Assembly (NCBI GenBank): GCA_902572605.1
Contig: CACGGD010000001.1
Location: forward strand, 1-64,000
Length of the DNA stretch: 64,000 nucleotides
Direction of reading: 5' to 3'
Source: an uncultured Pelagibacteraceae bacterium
Lineage (GTDB): Bacteria; Pseudomonadota; Alphaproteobacteria; Pelagibacterales; Pelagibacteraceae
Position numbers and translations under genes: made by a program. This document shows, in pieces, positions 44,611-59,701 of this stretch. The first letter of the stretch is position 1. The number at the start of each line of letters is the position of its first letter. Below the pieces are notes generated by a model, which worked only from the letters and a program-made list of their open reading frames with translations, had not been told where the DNA came from and ran no database searches.

Positions 44611-45115
44611 TTTTTCCAGTCGTTATGATTGAATTATAATAAGTAAATAAGACCCAGAAAAATGGAAAGAAGAGTAAAGTAAAAAAAGTGTTATATGATA
44701 CTTCTGTAAAATTTATTCCTATTTCAGAAAAATTACTTAATAAGATAAAAAATATTAAATTTGAGAAAATAATTGCTATAAAAAAGGTAAACCAGTCAGT
44801 TGTTATTCTTGTATTAACAGTCATATTTTTTACATAAGTAGCTACTAGAGACACCACTAAATAAGCTAAAGAACTCAAACCTAAAGGAAATCCCATAATA
44901 ACATCATTTAACAGGCCAGCCAAAAAAATATGGCCACTTCCTAATAATTCTGGTCTTTTTGAAACCCAAAAGTAAATTATGATTAATTGAATATTAAAAG
45001 ATAAAATTTCAAAATAATTTTCAAAATGACTGTCAATTTCACTTATAGATAAATAGTATAAAAGAATGAGAGGACCAAGGTTTAAAATTTTGCTTATCAC
45101 TTTATAATTTGCCAT
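44603..45115 (-). CDS. mreD: Rod shape-determining protein MreD
   Basis: Small inner-membrane protein of 170 residues with about five helices. It has the family's GLLNDVIMGFPLGLSSLAYL segment near residues 68-87. Its assignment is reinforced by position directly after mreC with no gap. Part of the elongasome; role is scaffold-like. Confidence 0.9.
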   Translation of the reverse strand: MANYKVISKILNLGPLILLYYLSISEIDSHFENYFEILSFNIQLIIIYFWVSKRPELLGSGHIFLAGLLNDVIMGFPLGLSSLAYLVVSLVATYVKNMTVNTRITTDWFTFFIAIIFSNLIFFILLSNFSEIGINFTEVSYNTFFTLLFFPFFWVLFTYYNSIITTGKNV

Positions 45116-45967
45116 TTAAAAAACCTCTTTTTTTTGTTTTGAGAAATCAACTTTGACATATGAAAGTTGGCTTGACTCAGAAAATAGTTTTACTTGTCCT
45201 TCTTCGGTCGTAATTCCTATAGGAGATCCTGGAAGGAAAATTCCATCTTTTCCTGAAGTAAACACTTCTAATCCCTCTTCAACTATATAGCCTTCAGGTA
45301 AGTATTCTAGTATTGGCTTTGCTTCTCCATTACCTTTTAAAATTGCTTGAACTCCATCTCCACCAAAAGTCACAGGAATTCTGCTGTTTAAATCATTTAA
45401 AAGTAAAACCCTCGAAGATAAGTAGTTTGTTTCTACAACTCTTCCTACCAAATATTCTTTGTCTAAGACTGGCATGCCTTTCAATATACCTGACTTGGAA
45501 CCCCTGTTAATAATTATTGATTTTAGATATGGACTACTTTTGTCAATTAAAACTTTTGAAAGAATTGTATTTGATTGAAATTGAAATAAAGTTTCATCTG
45601 ACTCTAAAATTTTTCTTAAATTTTTATTTTGATTAGTTAAATATTCAACACTAAGTTCTTTTTGTCTATAAACTTCAAGTGCTTGCTTCAACCTTTTGTT
45701 TTCTTCTTTTATATTAATTAAATTTTTAAATCCCTCTGTTACTTGGGGGGCAAATCGAGAGGGAGATGAAGCTACTAATGAAACTCTATAAATTCCATCA
45801 TTAATTATAGATCTTACTGGTTTCATAAAACCGAAACCATAAATATCTAAAAAAAAAATGATAGTTGCTAAAACTATCAGAGAAATTAATGAAAACTTTT
45901 GTGCTGCACCCCTTTGTAAAAGGGCTGATCGAAACGCTATACCAAAATCATCTCTACTAGAGGACAT
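45116..45967 (-). CDS. mreC: Rod shape-determining protein MreC
   Basis: Periplasmic elongasome scaffold, 283 residues, with one N-terminal membrane helix (about 25-45), a coiled coil around residues 80-125 and a beta-barrel domain from about 130. Features GSKSGILKGMPVLDKEYLVGRVVE and LLNDLNSRIPV are classic MreC. Starts 17 bases after mreB. Confidence 0.95.
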   Translation of the reverse strand: MSSSRDDFGIAFRSALLQRGAAQKFSLISLIVLATIIFFLDIYGFGFMKPVRSIINDGIYRVSLVASSPSRFAPQVTEGFKNLINIKEENKRLKQALEVYRQKELSVEYLTNQNKNLRKILESDETLFQFQSNTILSKVLIDKSSPYLKSIIINRGSKSGILKGMPVLDKEYLVGRVVETNYLSSRVLLLNDLNSRIPVTFGGDGVQAILKGNGEAKPILEYLPEGYIVEEGLEVFTSGKDGIFLPGSPIGITTEEGQVKLFSESSQLSYVKVDFSKQKKEVF

Positions 45968-45984
45968 TTGTCTTTTTAGATTAA

Positions 45985-48592
<2,608 letters not shown>

Positions 48593-48675
48593 ATACTTAA
48601 TACGCATATTACAAGTAAAACGAGAATATGCAAATACTTATGCAAAATTAACTTTATTTTTTTGATCAGATTGGG

Positions 48676-50248
<1,573 letters not shown>

Positions 50249-50249
<1 letters not shown>

Positions 50250-52015
50250 TAGACTAAAATCTTTCCTTCGTCAGAAATTTCCTCATCTTCTTCTGGACCT
50301 AAAAGCATTTGGTTGTGTGGTTTTCCTGATGGTATCATTGGAAAACAATTTTCTGATTTATCTACCACACAATCAAATATTACTGGTTTTTGAACATCAA
50401 TCATTTCTTTTATTTTTTCATCTAATTCATCTGGTGTTTTAGCTCTAATACCAACGCAACCATAAGACTCTGCAAGCTTAACAAAGTCAGGAAGAGCTGC
50501 GGTATAGCTTTCTGAGTAGTTTTTTTCATGTAAAAGTTCCTGCCATTGTCTCACCATACCCATATATTCATTATTTAAGATAAATATTTTTATTGGTAAT
50601 CTATACTGAACTGCTGTCGACATTTCTTGCATAGTCATTAAAACTGATGCTTCTCCTGCTATATCAACAACTAATTTCCCCGGATTAGCTATTTGAACTC
50701 CAATCGCTGCTGGAAGCCCATAACCCATTGTACCTAGCCCGCCAGACGTCATCCATCGATTAGGTTTATTAAATTTATAATGCTGAGCTGCCCACATTTG
50801 ATGCTGGCCAACTTCAGTGGTAATAAAAGTATCTTGATCTTTTGTCAATTCATAAAGTCTTTGAACTGCATGCTGAGGTTTTATTATCTTATTACTATTA
50901 ATAAAATTTAAAGATTTTTTTTCTCTCCATTTGTCAATCTGTTCCCACCATTTAGATGTTTTTTGTTTATTAGAGTTTAAAAAGTTTTTATTCTTTTCTT
51001 TAAACCTTTTTATTAAACTTTTTAAAAGTTCTGAAACATCGCTTACTACGGCTAGGTCAACCTTAATATTTTTTCCTATTGAGGAAGGATCTATATCAAC
51101 ATGTATCTTTTTAGACTTGGGTGAAAACTCATCAACCTTTCCCGTGATCCTGTCATCAAATCTTGCTCCTATATTAATCATTAAATCACAATCATGCATT
51201 GCATTGTTTGCTTCGAAAGTACCGTGCATTCCTAACATTCCTAGAAATTGAGGATCATCTCCAGGATATGCTCCTAGTCCTTGTAAAGTGGAAGTAATAG
51301 GAAAACCTGTTAAAGATACCAACTCTCTTAAATATTTACTAGCATCAGGACCAGAATTTATAACACCTCCTCCAGTATAAAAAATTGGTTTAGTTGATTT
51401 TTTTATCAGTTCAATAAATTTGTCTAACTCTATATTAGATAGCTTGTGAGTAGCTTTGCCATTAATTTTTTTCTTTAAGCTATTTTTTATAAATTTATAT
51501 TTACCTTTTTTAAATTGTATATCTTTAGGAATATCAACTAAAACTGGGCCAGGTCTTCCAGTTGTAGCAACTTCGAAAGCTAAATGCAGAACTCTAGAAA
51601 GATCATTAACATCTTTTACCAACCAATTATGTTTTGTACACGGTCTCGTAATACCTGTTGTGTCGCACTCTTGGAATGCATCCGTTCCAATTAAATGTGT
51701 TGGAACTTGTCCTGAAATACAAACTAACGGAACAGAATCCATGTAAGCATCTGTTAAAGCAGTCACTGCATTAGTTGCACCTGGGCCAGAAGTAACAAGT
51801 AGTACTCCAGGTTTACCGCTTGATCTAGCATATCCCTCAGCAGCATGACCTGCTCCTTGCTCGTGACGAGCTAAAATATGTTTAATCGATTTATGGTTTT
51901 TTAATTCATCATAAATAGGAAGAACAGCGCCACCAGGATAACCAAAAATATATTCCACTTTTTGATCCTCGAGTGCTTTAAAAACTATTTCTGCTCCACT
52001 AATTAATTTAGACAT
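50249..52015 (-). CDS. ilvB: Acetolactate synthase large subunit
   Basis: ThDP-dependent catalytic subunit, 588 residues, making acetolactate or acetohydroxybutyrate. The catalytic glutamate lies in ARHEQGAGHAAEGYAR near residue 50, and the ThDP/Mg motif GDA-like region appears as DIAGEASVLMTMQEMSTA, with NNEYMGMVRQWQ downstream. First gene of ilvB-ilvN-ilvC-leuA. No leader peptide attenuator is seen in its 37-base upstream gap. Confidence 0.97.
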
Positions 52016-52052
52016 AGATACAATCTAGCCTAGAAATGCTTCCCGTCAAGTT

Positions 52053-52970
52053 TTAGCTGACGACTTTTAATGTTTTTTTTAAAAGTATAGAAAAGTCTTT
52101 AGAATAAAGCTTGTTCCACTTCTTCATATGACCTCGAGCCCAAGTATTTTGTCTCTTTGCATATTGCCTTGTCTTTATATTTATAAGCTCTTTACATTGA
52201 TCTAATGAAATTAAACCTTTTAAATAGGCATTGATTTCTTGAACACCGATTAATTTATTGGCTGAAAGAGATTTTTTTAGTTTAAGTAAATTAAATTTTT
52301 TTACTTCTTCAATGCATTTATTTTCAAACATTGACTCAGTTCTTTCAGAGATCTTTTTCAATAATTCTTCTCTAGAGATATCAATAAAAATTTTTTTAAT
52401 TTCAAAATTAATGAAATCTGACTTAGTATTTGCAGTCCAATCAAATAATGACTTTTTTGTTTTTAGAATAACTTCGTAAGCTCTTTGAGCTCTCTGAGAG
52501 TCGGTAGGTAAAATTCTATTTTTAACTTTTGGATCAATATTTAATAGTTTTGTATAGAAATTTTCATAACCCAATCTTTTAAAAAGACTTCTAACTTTAT
52601 TTCTAGTTTTTATATCTATATTAGGTATTTTGCTTATACCTTTGGTAATAGTGTTAAAATATAAACCAGTACCACCGACTATTATCGGAGTTTTTTTGTT
52701 TTTGTGACATTGATTTATTTTATTCTTAGCAAGTTTTAACCAATCTCCAGCTGAGAAATATTTTTTTACAGAAATAACTCCATATAAATGATGTTTGGCT
52801 TTTTTAATTTCTTTATTATCAGGTCTGGAAGATAAAATTGAAAACTCTTTATATACTTGCATGCTATCAGCATTTATAATTTCACCATTTAATTTTTTAG
52901 CTAATTGTAATCCTAATTTTGATTTTCCAGAAGCTGTGGGTCCTGATAAGAGAATTATTTTTTTAGACAA
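52053..52970 (-). CDS. miaA: tRNA dimethylallyltransferase MiaA
   Basis: Adds a dimethylallyl group to A37 of tRNAs reading UNN codons. The 305-residue protein starts with LLSGPTASGKSKLG (P-loop 10-17), then DSMQVY and VGGTGLYFNTI, all typical. Start codon is TTG (52968-52970); no clear Shine-Dalgarno. It follows degP by 1 base. Confidence 0.95.
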   Translation of the reverse strand: MSKKIILLSGPTASGKSKLGLQLAKKLNGEIINADSMQVYKEFSILSSRPDNKEIKKAKHHLYGVISVKKYFSAGDWLKLAKNKINQCHKNKKTPIIVGGTGLYFNTITKGISKIPNIDIKTRNKVRSLFKRLGYENFYTKLLNIDPKVKNRILPTDSQRAQRAYEVILKTKKSLFDWTANTKSDFINFEIKKIFIDISREELLKKISERTESMFENKCIEEVKKFNLLKLKKSLSANKLIGVQEINAYLKGLISLDQCKELINIKTRQYAKRQNTWARGHMKKWNKLYSKDFSILLKKTLKVVS

Positions 52971-52971
52971 A

Positions 52972-54381
52972 TTATTTTAATTTTACACCAATATATCTTC
53001 TTCGATTATTGTTATCTATTATTAAAAGAAGTAGATTTTTATCACCTTGTTTTACGATCTTATCTACTAGATTTTTTAAATCTGAAGAGTTTGTTATAGG
53101 AGTTCTTTTTACTTCTATTATTATATCATTAACATTTAATTGACCGTTTAATGGGCTGCTGCTTGAAACTTCTGTTATAACTGCTCCTTTAGTTATTTTC
53201 AAATCCCTAGAGGATATATCTTCTTTATTTAAATCTCTTACTGTAATTTTTAGTTTTTCAATTTCAAATTCTTTAGTCTTTTTTTGCTTAGATTTTTTTT
53301 CTTTAAATTCTTCTGATGACTCTAATCTTCCTAATTTTAACTTTTTAGTTAGCAGTTTTTTATTTCTCCAAATTTGAATCTCAACATTTTTTCCTACTTC
53401 GGTATTGGCAACTACCTTTGGCAAAGTTCGCATTGTATCAATTGTTTTTCCATCAAATTTTAGAATAATATCTCCTGCTTTAACTCCAGCTTTATCTGCT
53501 GGACTTTTTTCACCGACACTAGCTACTAAAGCTCCTTGAGGTTTTTTCAGTTCAACCGCCTCTGCAATTTCTTTGGTAACTTCTTGAATTCTTACACCTA
53601 ACCATCCTCTTCTTGTTTCTCCATAATTTATCAATTGATCTATTACTTTTGAAGCTGCATTAGAAGGAATAGCAAATCCAATTCCTATAGATCCAGACGA
53701 CTGTCCTGGAGCAATAATAGCAGTATTAATTCCAACAACCTCTCCTTTTAAATTAAAAAGTGGACCTCCAGAATTTCCTTGGTTTATAGATGCATCTGTT
53801 TGAATAAAATCATCGTAACGCGTCATACCGATATCTCTATTTCTAGCAGATACTATTCCTGATGTAACAGTTCCTCCTAATCCAAATGGATTTCCAATCG
53901 CCACCACCCAGTCACCAACTCTTGCTTTGTCAGAGTCTCCAAAATCAACAGACTTAAATTTATCTTTTGTTTCCATTTTTAAAACTGCAATATCCATATA
54001 AGGATCTGCTCCAATAACTTTTGCTTTATACGCTTTAGAATTTACTGTAACCAAAATATCATCGGCACCTGCAATAACATGATTGTTGGTAATAACTATG
54101 CCGTTTTCTTTAATTATAAAACCAGATCCTAAAGATGATGCTTTTCTCTCAGTTGGTTTCTGAAAGTCTTTAAACATGTCTTCAAATGGATGGCCAGGAG
54201 GAAACTGAAAAGGAAATTGATTTGATGTTGTTCTTACAGTTTGAGTGGTTGAAATGTTAACAACTGATGGCATTAATTTTTCCGCTAAATCAGCAAACGA
54301 ATCTGGAACCGCTCCTGCATTTGAATAGGAACTAAGTTTAAAAAGGACTATAATTAATAATGTTTTTTGGAAAAATCGCAT
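52972..54381 (-). CDS. degP: Periplasmic serine protease DegP/DegQ (HtrA)
   Basis: Do-family protease/chaperone, 469 residues, with a signal peptide (about 1-22). Catalytic triad H101 (NNHVI), D130 (MDIAVLK) and S204 (GNSGGPL). Two PDZ domains follow (about 265-350 and 385-465). Degrades misfolded envelope proteins. Downstream of hflKC and DUF2065, forming a quality-control block. Confidence 0.96.
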   Translation of the reverse strand: MRFFQKTLLIIVLFKLSSYSNAGAVPDSFADLAEKLMPSVVNISTTQTVRTTSNQFPFQFPPGHPFEDMFKDFQKPTERKASSLGSGFIIKENGIVITNNHVIAGADDILVTVNSKAYKAKVIGADPYMDIAVLKMETKDKFKSVDFGDSDKARVGDWVVAIGNPFGLGGTVTSGIVSARNRDIGMTRYDDFIQTDASINQGNSGGPLFNLKGEVVGINTAIIAPGQSSGSIGIGFAIPSNAASKVIDQLINYGETRRGWLGVRIQEVTKEIAEAVELKKPQGALVASVGEKSPADKAGVKAGDIILKFDGKTIDTMRTLPKVVANTEVGKNVEIQIWRNKKLLTKKLKLGRLESSEEFKEKKSKQKKTKEFEIEKLKITVRDLNKEDISSRDLKITKGAVITEVSSSSPLNGQLNVNDIIIEVKRTPITNSSDLKNLVDKIVKQGDKNLLLLIIDNNNRRRYIGVKLK

Positions 54382-54567
54382 TTACTTTTTTATATACCAA
54401 ATTATTAAAAAACCTATAAGCAAAAATACAACTCCAAAAGTCCTTAATTTATTTTCTGGTGTATTCTTAATTAATTCAAGCATACTTTTGATTCTTGACG
54501 GGAAAATGGCAATTAATAAACCCTCTATAAAAAAGATTAATCCTATAGCAGTAATTAACTCGTTCAC
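54382..54567 (-). CDS. DUF2065 (YjeT-like) small membrane protein
   Basis: A 61-residue protein with two hydrophobic helices and the conserved FPSRIKSMLELIKNTPENKLRTFG turn of the DUF2065 family. The start is GTG (54565-54567). It lies between hflC and degP; similar genes neighbour hflKC in enterobacteria, supporting the call. Confidence 0.88.
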   Translation of the reverse strand: MNELITAIGLIFFIEGLLIAIFPSRIKSMLELIKNTPENKLRTFGVVFLLIGFLIIWYIKK

Positions 54568-54579
54568 AATTGAATTAAA

Positions 54580-55452
54580 TTATCTTTTTTTAATAGTTGG
54601 ACCAACTGATTTTCCAAAAAATTTGAAAAATTCACTGTCTGGAGATAAAACTAAAGAGGTTTCACCTCCTATAAGAGCTTTTTCGTAAGCTTGCATAGCT
54701 CGATAAAAAGCAAAGAATTGGGGATCTCTTCCAAATGCATTGGCAAAAATTTTATTTCTTAGACCGTCTCCTTCACCTTTCATAATTTCAGATTTTTTAT
54801 TCGCATTTGCTAGGATCACAGTCACATCTTTGTCAGCTGTAGATCTAATCTTTTGAGCTATTTCAGCTCCTTGTGCTCTAAATTCTTTTGCCTCTCTTTG
54901 TCTTTCTGTTTGCATTCTAGAATAAATGGCTTCACTGTTAGCTGGAGGTAAGTCAGCTCTTTTAATTCTTACATCTACGATTTCAATTCCAAAATTTTCT
55001 GCCTCTGTGTTCACATCATTTTGAATTATCGACATTTGTTTTGCACGATCAGTAGATAATAAAGTTGCTAATTCTTGTTTTCCTAATACACCTCTTATTC
55101 TTGAATTTATGATTGTTGATAATCTTGATCTTGCGACTCTTTCATTCCCAACTGAGATATAAAACTTTAAAGGATCAATAATTTTAAACCTTGCTATTGC
55201 ATCTACAATTAATCTTTTCTGATCTGCTGCTATAACTTCTTCAGGGGCGCTATCTAGATTTAAAATTCTTTTATCTAAATAAACCACATTTTGAATAAAT
55301 GGTAATTTAAAATTAAGTCCTGCTTTAGTAATTATTTTTTTAGGATCACCAAATTGTAATACAATGGCTTGGCTAATCTCTTGTACAATAAATACAGATT
55401 GAAATATGACAACTCCAATTATAATAATTAAAGGAACTATAATTCTAGGCAT
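54580..55452 (-). CDS. hflC: HflC, SPFH-domain FtsH modulator
   Basis: Membrane protein with one N-terminal anchor and SPFH/band-7 domain, 290 residues. IVQEISQAIVLQFGDPKKII and the coiled-coil region with ADLPPANSEAIYSRMQTERQREAKEFRAQG mark HflC. Associates with HflK and FtsH to modulate protein turnover in the inner membrane. Its ATG overlaps the stop of hflK by 1 base. Confidence 0.95.
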   Translation of the reverse strand: MPRIIVPLIIIIGVVIFQSVFIVQEISQAIVLQFGDPKKIITKAGLNFKLPFIQNVVYLDKRILNLDSAPEEVIAADQKRLIVDAIARFKIIDPLKFYISVGNERVARSRLSTIINSRIRGVLGKQELATLLSTDRAKQMSIIQNDVNTEAENFGIEIVDVRIKRADLPPANSEAIYSRMQTERQREAKEFRAQGAEIAQKIRSTADKDVTVILANANKKSEIMKGEGDGLRNKIFANAFGRDPQFFAFYRAMQAYEKALIGGETSLVLSPDSEFFKFFGKSVGPTIKKR

Positions 55453-56564
55453 TAATTTTTTTCTCCCGATTTTTTAAGTTCTGGCAAAGGTAAGTAAGGT
55501 ACAACTCCTGATCCAGATTCCTTATCGATAATTACTTTATCAATATCTGCAAGAACTTTTTCCATTGTTTCAAGATACATTCTTTCTTGAGTAACTTGTT
55601 TTGCATTTTTATACTCATTATATATTGCTAAAAATCTACTTGCTTCACCTTCTGCTTTTGCAACAACTTCTTTTTTATAAGCTTCTGCTTGTTGTAGTAT
55701 TTGCTCGGCTTCTCCTCGTGCTCTAGGTATTACATCATTAGCATAAGCTTCGGCTTCATTTTTTGCTCTCTCTCTATCCGCTCTAGCAGCTTGTACATCT
55801 CTAAACGCATCAATTACTTGCGCTGGTGGATCGGCTTGTTGAGTTTGAACTTGAGTTATTTGAATCCCTGATCCATATTCATCTAAAATCTTTTGGGTGA
55901 TTTCTTGAACTTCTACTTCAATATTAGATCTTCCTTGAGTTAAAATTGTTTGTATTTCATTTTTTGCTATTACTTCTCTCATTGCAGTTTCAGAGGTTGC
56001 TTTGACAGTTTCTACTGGACTTTGAATATTAAATAAAAATTTTTGTGCATCTTTAATTACCCAGAAAACTGAATAGTTTATATCAACAATATTTTCATCT
56101 CCAGTTAACATTAAACTTTCTTCCGGAACGTTACCAACTCCAGATGTTCTTCCGCTATCACTAGCAGGTCTAAAACCAACATCTACTCTGTTAACCTTTG
56201 TTACTTTAGGAGTTAAAACTCGTTCAAATGGTAATGGTAAATGATAATGCAATCCTGGTTGGGTCGTATGAACATATTTACCAAATCTAAGAACTACTCC
56301 CTGTTCGTCTGGTAAAACTCTGTAAAGACCACTAGCTATATAAAGTACAAGAATAATTAAAAGTCCTAAAATTATAGGTCTTGATCCTCCAGATTTTCCA
56401 CCAGAGAATTTATTAATTTTTTTTTGAAAATTTTTAATTAAATCATCCAAGTTAGGGGGTTCTCTTCTAGTTCCAGAACCATTTCCGCTAGATCCTCCTC
56501 CATCTCCTCCAGGAGGTGCGCCCCAAGGGGACTGATTTTTGAAAATCATATCTTTAAAACTCAT
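55452..56564 (-). CDS. hflK: HflK, SPFH-domain FtsH modulator
   Basis: Partner of HflC, 370 residues. N-terminal Gly/Pro-rich cytoplasmic stretch (PWGAPPGGDGGGSSGNG), one helix (about 62-80), then the SPFH domain with EQGVVLRFGKYVHTTQPGLHYHLP. A coiled-coil of Ala/Glu/Arg repeats runs about 255-320. First of the hflKC-DUF2065-degP-miaA set, divergent from mrp. Confidence 0.96.
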   Translation of the reverse strand: MSFKDMIFKNQSPWGAPPGGDGGGSSGNGSGTRREPPNLDDLIKNFQKKINKFSGGKSGGSRPIILGLLIILVLYIASGLYRVLPDEQGVVLRFGKYVHTTQPGLHYHLPLPFERVLTPKVTKVNRVDVGFRPASDSGRTSGVGNVPEESLMLTGDENIVDINYSVFWVIKDAQKFLFNIQSPVETVKATSETAMREVIAKNEIQTILTQGRSNIEVEVQEITQKILDEYGSGIQITQVQTQQADPPAQVIDAFRDVQAARADRERAKNEAEAYANDVIPRARGEAEQILQQAEAYKKEVVAKAEGEASRFLAIYNEYKNAKQVTQERMYLETMEKVLADIDKVIIDKESGSGVVPYLPLPELKKSGEKN

Positions 56565-56618
56565 GACACTTTATATAGTGACTTTTCATACAAAAACAAG
56601 TTAAGTAACAGCGGTATT

Positions 56619-57446
56619 ATGACCAATAAAAAAGAAGAAATGGACCGAACTATTAAAGAAAAGCTTGCTCCGAAGAAATTTATAAAGAATCCCATTAATG
56701 GAACAAAATTTACTTTATTAATCTCAAGCGCTAAAGGAGGAGTAGGTAAATCTACGATTGCTGTAAATTTAGCTTTTGCTTTACAAAATCTCGGAATGAA
56801 AGTTGGTATCTTAGACGCTGATGTTTATGGACCTTCTCTTCCAAAATTAATTAATTTAAATAAAAAACCAGAAAGTAAAGATGGCAAAGCAATGCTGCCT
56901 CTAGAAAAATATGATGCTCAATGCATGTCAATGGGATTTTTAGTAGAGGAACAAACACCAATGATATGGCGTGGTCCTATGGTTATTAGTGCTTTAAAAA
57001 CAATGACTCAAAAAGTTTTATGGAAAGATAGAGATGTAATCGTTATTGATATGCCTCCTGGTACAGGTGACACTCAACTTACTTTTGCTCAAGAAGTAAA
57101 AATTGATGGAGCAATTATAGTCTCGACTCCTCAGGACTTAGCTTTATTAGATGTAAAAAGAGGAATACAAATGTTTGACAAAACTGGTGTTAAAATATTT
57201 GGACTTATAGATAATATGAGTTTCTTCAAAGGTGACGATGGAAAAGAGTATAAAATTTTTGGAGAAGGGGGAGTGGAAAAAACAGCAAAGGAATTTAATA
57301 AAAATTTTCTTGGTAAAATTCCTTTAAATGAGGATTTAAGAAATTCAGCTGATAAAGGAGATCCTTTAACTCACTCAGATCCTGATCATGAGGTATCAAA
57401 AATATTTATAAATATTGCTGAAAAAATTAAACAAGCTTTTCAGTAA
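56619..57446 (+). CDS. mrp: Mrp/NBP35-family iron-sulphur carrier ATPase
   Basis: P-loop ATPase of 275 residues involved in Fe-S cluster delivery. Deviant Walker A KGGVGKS is at 39-45; [12 protein letters not shown] and [14 protein letters not shown] follow. Oddities: no N-terminal DUF59 domain is evident, and the CxxC pair that usually follows the ENMS motif is absent (the stretch reads [20 protein letters not shown]), with only one Cys in the whole protein. It converges on thyX with a 20-base overlap. Confidence 0.9.
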   Translation: MTNKKEEMDRTIKEKLAPKKFIKNPINGTKFTLLISSAKGGVGKSTIAVNLAFALQNLGMKVGILDADVYGPSLPKLINLNKKPESKDGKAMLPLEKYDAQCMSMGFLVEEQTPMIWRGPMVISALKTMTQKVLWKDRDVIVIDMPPGTGDTQLTFAQEVKIDGAIIVSTPQDLALLDVKRGIQMFDKTGVKIFGLIDNMSFFKGDDGKEYKIFGEGGVEKTAKEFNKNFLGKIPLNEDLRNSADKGDPLTHSDPDHEVSKIFINIAEKIKQAFQ

Positions 57447-58374
57447 ATCCAAAGGAAGTCATGAGTTCATTCCATTCTCTCTTTGATAAACCAGAACTTT
57501 CTAAATCACACTTTTCACCCTTGATCATTTTTTGAATTACTTTTTTGCCTTGAGCAGAAACATGAACTGCGCCAATTCTATAATCTAGGAAAGCAGCGTG
57601 AGATATTGGAACCCATTTCTTTACTGTTTCAAGCATTGCTTCTGCATAAACCCTAATTTCATATTGAGCGTGACTGTCAGCTCTGAGAAATAAAAAATTT
57701 AAAAGATTTAATAAATCTGTCTTCCAATACCATTGGGTATAAGAGTTTAATGTTAAATTCATTCTAGCTAGCTCTCTTGCTAGACCAGCTTTATTTTCGT
57801 CAATTACACTTCCGTCAAATCTTTCGTTAAGCATTGTTTCATAATTATCATAAGTTCTAGTAGCATCATCTTTTAAAATTTTAAGAACTTCATCTGCTTG
57901 GTCTCCAGTAATTAGATCTCCTCTACCTTGTCTATTACTTGTAGATTGAGCAGATAATTGTTCTTTGGCAGGAATATAAAATTCTTTATCTAGGATAGAA
58001 TATCTAGCAGAGTATTCATTAACATTTGCTGTTCGATGTCTTATCCATTGTCTTGCGATAAAAATTGGAAGCTTAACATGATATTTAATTTCGCACATTT
58101 CAAAAGGAGTTGAATGCCAATGTCTCATCAAGTATTTAATTAATCCCTCATCAGTCGAAACTTTTTTAGTACCCTTTCCGTATGAAACTCTTGCTGACTG
58201 AACAATAGAAGTATCGTCACCCATATAATCAACTACTCTTACAAATCCATGATCTAAAACTGGAATGGCTTCATAAAGAATTTTTTCTAATTCTGGAGAT
58301 GTCACTCTTTTAGTGTGATTTTTTTGTGACTGTTGATCTAAAATCTCTTGTTTTTGTTCTTTTGTGAGTTTCAT
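57427..58374 (-). CDS. thyX: Flavin-dependent thymidylate synthase ThyX
   Basis: Makes dTMP from dUMP with methylene-tetrahydrofolate and FAD/NADPH. The ThyX motif RHRx7S is present at residues 112-122 ([11 protein letters not shown]). At 315 residues it is longer than many ThyX proteins, with a 30-residue N-terminal extension and an insert near 140. Use of ThyX fits a streamlined genome without thyA and conserves folate-linked one-carbon units made by the demethylases in this window. Confidence 0.96.
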   Translation of the reverse strand: MKLTKEQKQEILDQQSQKNHTKRVTSPELEKILYEAIPVLDHGFVRVVDYMGDDTSIVQSARVSYGKGTKKVSTDEGLIKYLMRHWHSTPFEMCEIKYHVKLPIFIARQWIRHRTANVNEYSARYSILDKEFYIPAKEQLSAQSTSNRQGRGDLITGDQADEVLKILKDDATRTYDNYETMLNERFDGSVIDENKAGLARELARMNLTLNSYTQWYWKTDLLNLLNFLFLRADSHAQYEIRVYAEAMLETVKKWVPISHAAFLDYRIGAVHVSAQGKKVIQKMIKGEKCDLESSGLSKREWNELMTSFGFTEKLV

Positions 58375-59696
58375 TTAGAAATACTTTTAGAGTAATTAAA
58401 TTTAGTTATAATTCCAAGTTGAGAACGTTCCTCGAGCGCCAGTAAGATTTGATTTCCATTTTCTCTATAATTCAAGTCTCTTATTCTTTCTCCAATATAA
58501 ATTTTTTCCTTATATATTAATCTATTGTAAGCAGAGTTAAACTTTACTCTGTATAAACTTCTGTCATTTAGTGTGGATACTAAATAATTATCCTTGAAAA
58601 AATGCTCTGAAAACTCGTCATTAATTTTAATTAGCTCACTTATTCCAACAGAAGGAACAAACGAAAATAAGGGTTCTTCTAAACCTTCTTTTTCATGGTC
58701 TTTTTTAAAGTAAGGAGTTTCACCGTATTTGAAGCTGTACTGTTCTCCATAGGAGGCTATTGGCCAACCATAATTTTTTTTAAACTCTATTTTATTTATT
58801 TCATCGCCTCCTCTAGGGCCATGCTCAGTTGATAGAATTATATTCTTTTCTCTATCCACAAAAAGTCCTTGAGAAACTCGATGTCCTTTAGAAAATACCA
58901 TTGAATTTTTATTTTCTAAATCAATAAATATAGTTTTACCAAAAATTGAGTTATCCGACTGAGGTTTCTCATCAACTATAGGTCTAGAGTCGTTGGATAA
59001 AGTTAAAATTATCCCCTCTTTTCCTAAATGGTTATAAGCTTGCATTCTTCCACCTCCAACAGATTTTGCACATTCAGCTGGACTATAAAAATCTTCGAAT
59101 GCTAATAGATTATAATCTATTTTTGCACGAGATATTACGATTGAAAAACACTTTTTATTTTTTAAAAAGCTTTTATAAGAAACAAACAGATCATTATTTA
59201 AAATAAAACTATCCAAATAAAATCCATCTTTTAAATTTGATGGAATAGATGCTAAATTAATTTCTTTTTTTTTTAAAGATAAATCACCATCTTTAATTCT
59301 ATAAATGTTACCTAAGTAATCTAATAAAATTATATTTTCTTTTTGGGTTTCAATATGAAAAGGCCTCCATGAAGACCAGTGAGATCCTTGATCAAGATTC
59401 TTGGTATAATATTCATCGGAGAACTTTAATTTTACTTTTCTCAGTTTAATTTTTTCATACTGAGTATTCGGTAAGAATTTTTCATTATAATCATTTCTAA
59501 GATTTTCTAATGGTATTCTGTGATATAGGGCTTTTAAATACGATTGATACTTAGGATAATTAGAATACTTAGGATAATTTTTAACAACAAGATCAGTAAC
59601 CTTATAGATACTGAATAATACTACGAATAAAATTAAAACAAAAAACAAAAGATTAAAAATTATTAACTTTAAATTTTTTTTTACAAATTTAATCAT
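58371..59696 (-). CDS. Membrane-anchored beta-propeller protein, glucose/sorbosone dehydrogenase-like
   Basis: Protein of 441 residues with one N-terminal membrane helix (about 10-32) and a propeller-like domain. The region [13 protein letters not shown]...[13 protein letters not shown] is the strongest tie to PQQ-dependent sugar (glucose/sorbosone) dehydrogenases and related YliI-type proteins. Sequence is otherwise diverged, so activity and PQQ use are uncertain. Cotranscribed with thyX (4-base overlap) and the downstream cluster genes. Confidence 0.65.
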   Translation of the reverse strand: MIKFVKKNLKLIIFNLLFFVLILFVVLFSIYKVTDLVVKNYPKYSNYPKYQSYLKALYHRIPLENLRNDYNEKFLPNTQYEKIKLRKVKLKFSDEYYTKNLDQGSHWSSWRPFHIETQKENIILLDYLGNIYRIKDGDLSLKKKEINLASIPSNLKDGFYLDSFILNNDLFVSYKSFLKNKKCFSIVISRAKIDYNLLAFEDFYSPAECAKSVGGGRMQAYNHLGKEGIILTLSNDSRPIVDEKPQSDNSIFGKTIFIDLENKNSMVFSKGHRVSQGLFVDREKNIILSTEHGPRGGDEINKIEFKKNYGWPIASYGEQYSFKYGETPYFKKDHEKEGLEEPLFSFVPSVGISELIKINDEFSEHFFKDNYLVSTLNDRSLYRVKFNSAYNRLIYKEKIYIGERIRDLNYRENGNQILLALEERSQLGIITKFNYSKSISK

Positions 59697-59701
59697 AATA
59701 T

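Noticed and set aside
50931-51251. Plus-strand open frame of 106 codons opposite ilvB
   Set aside because: Antisense to a conserved synthase with no separate signal.
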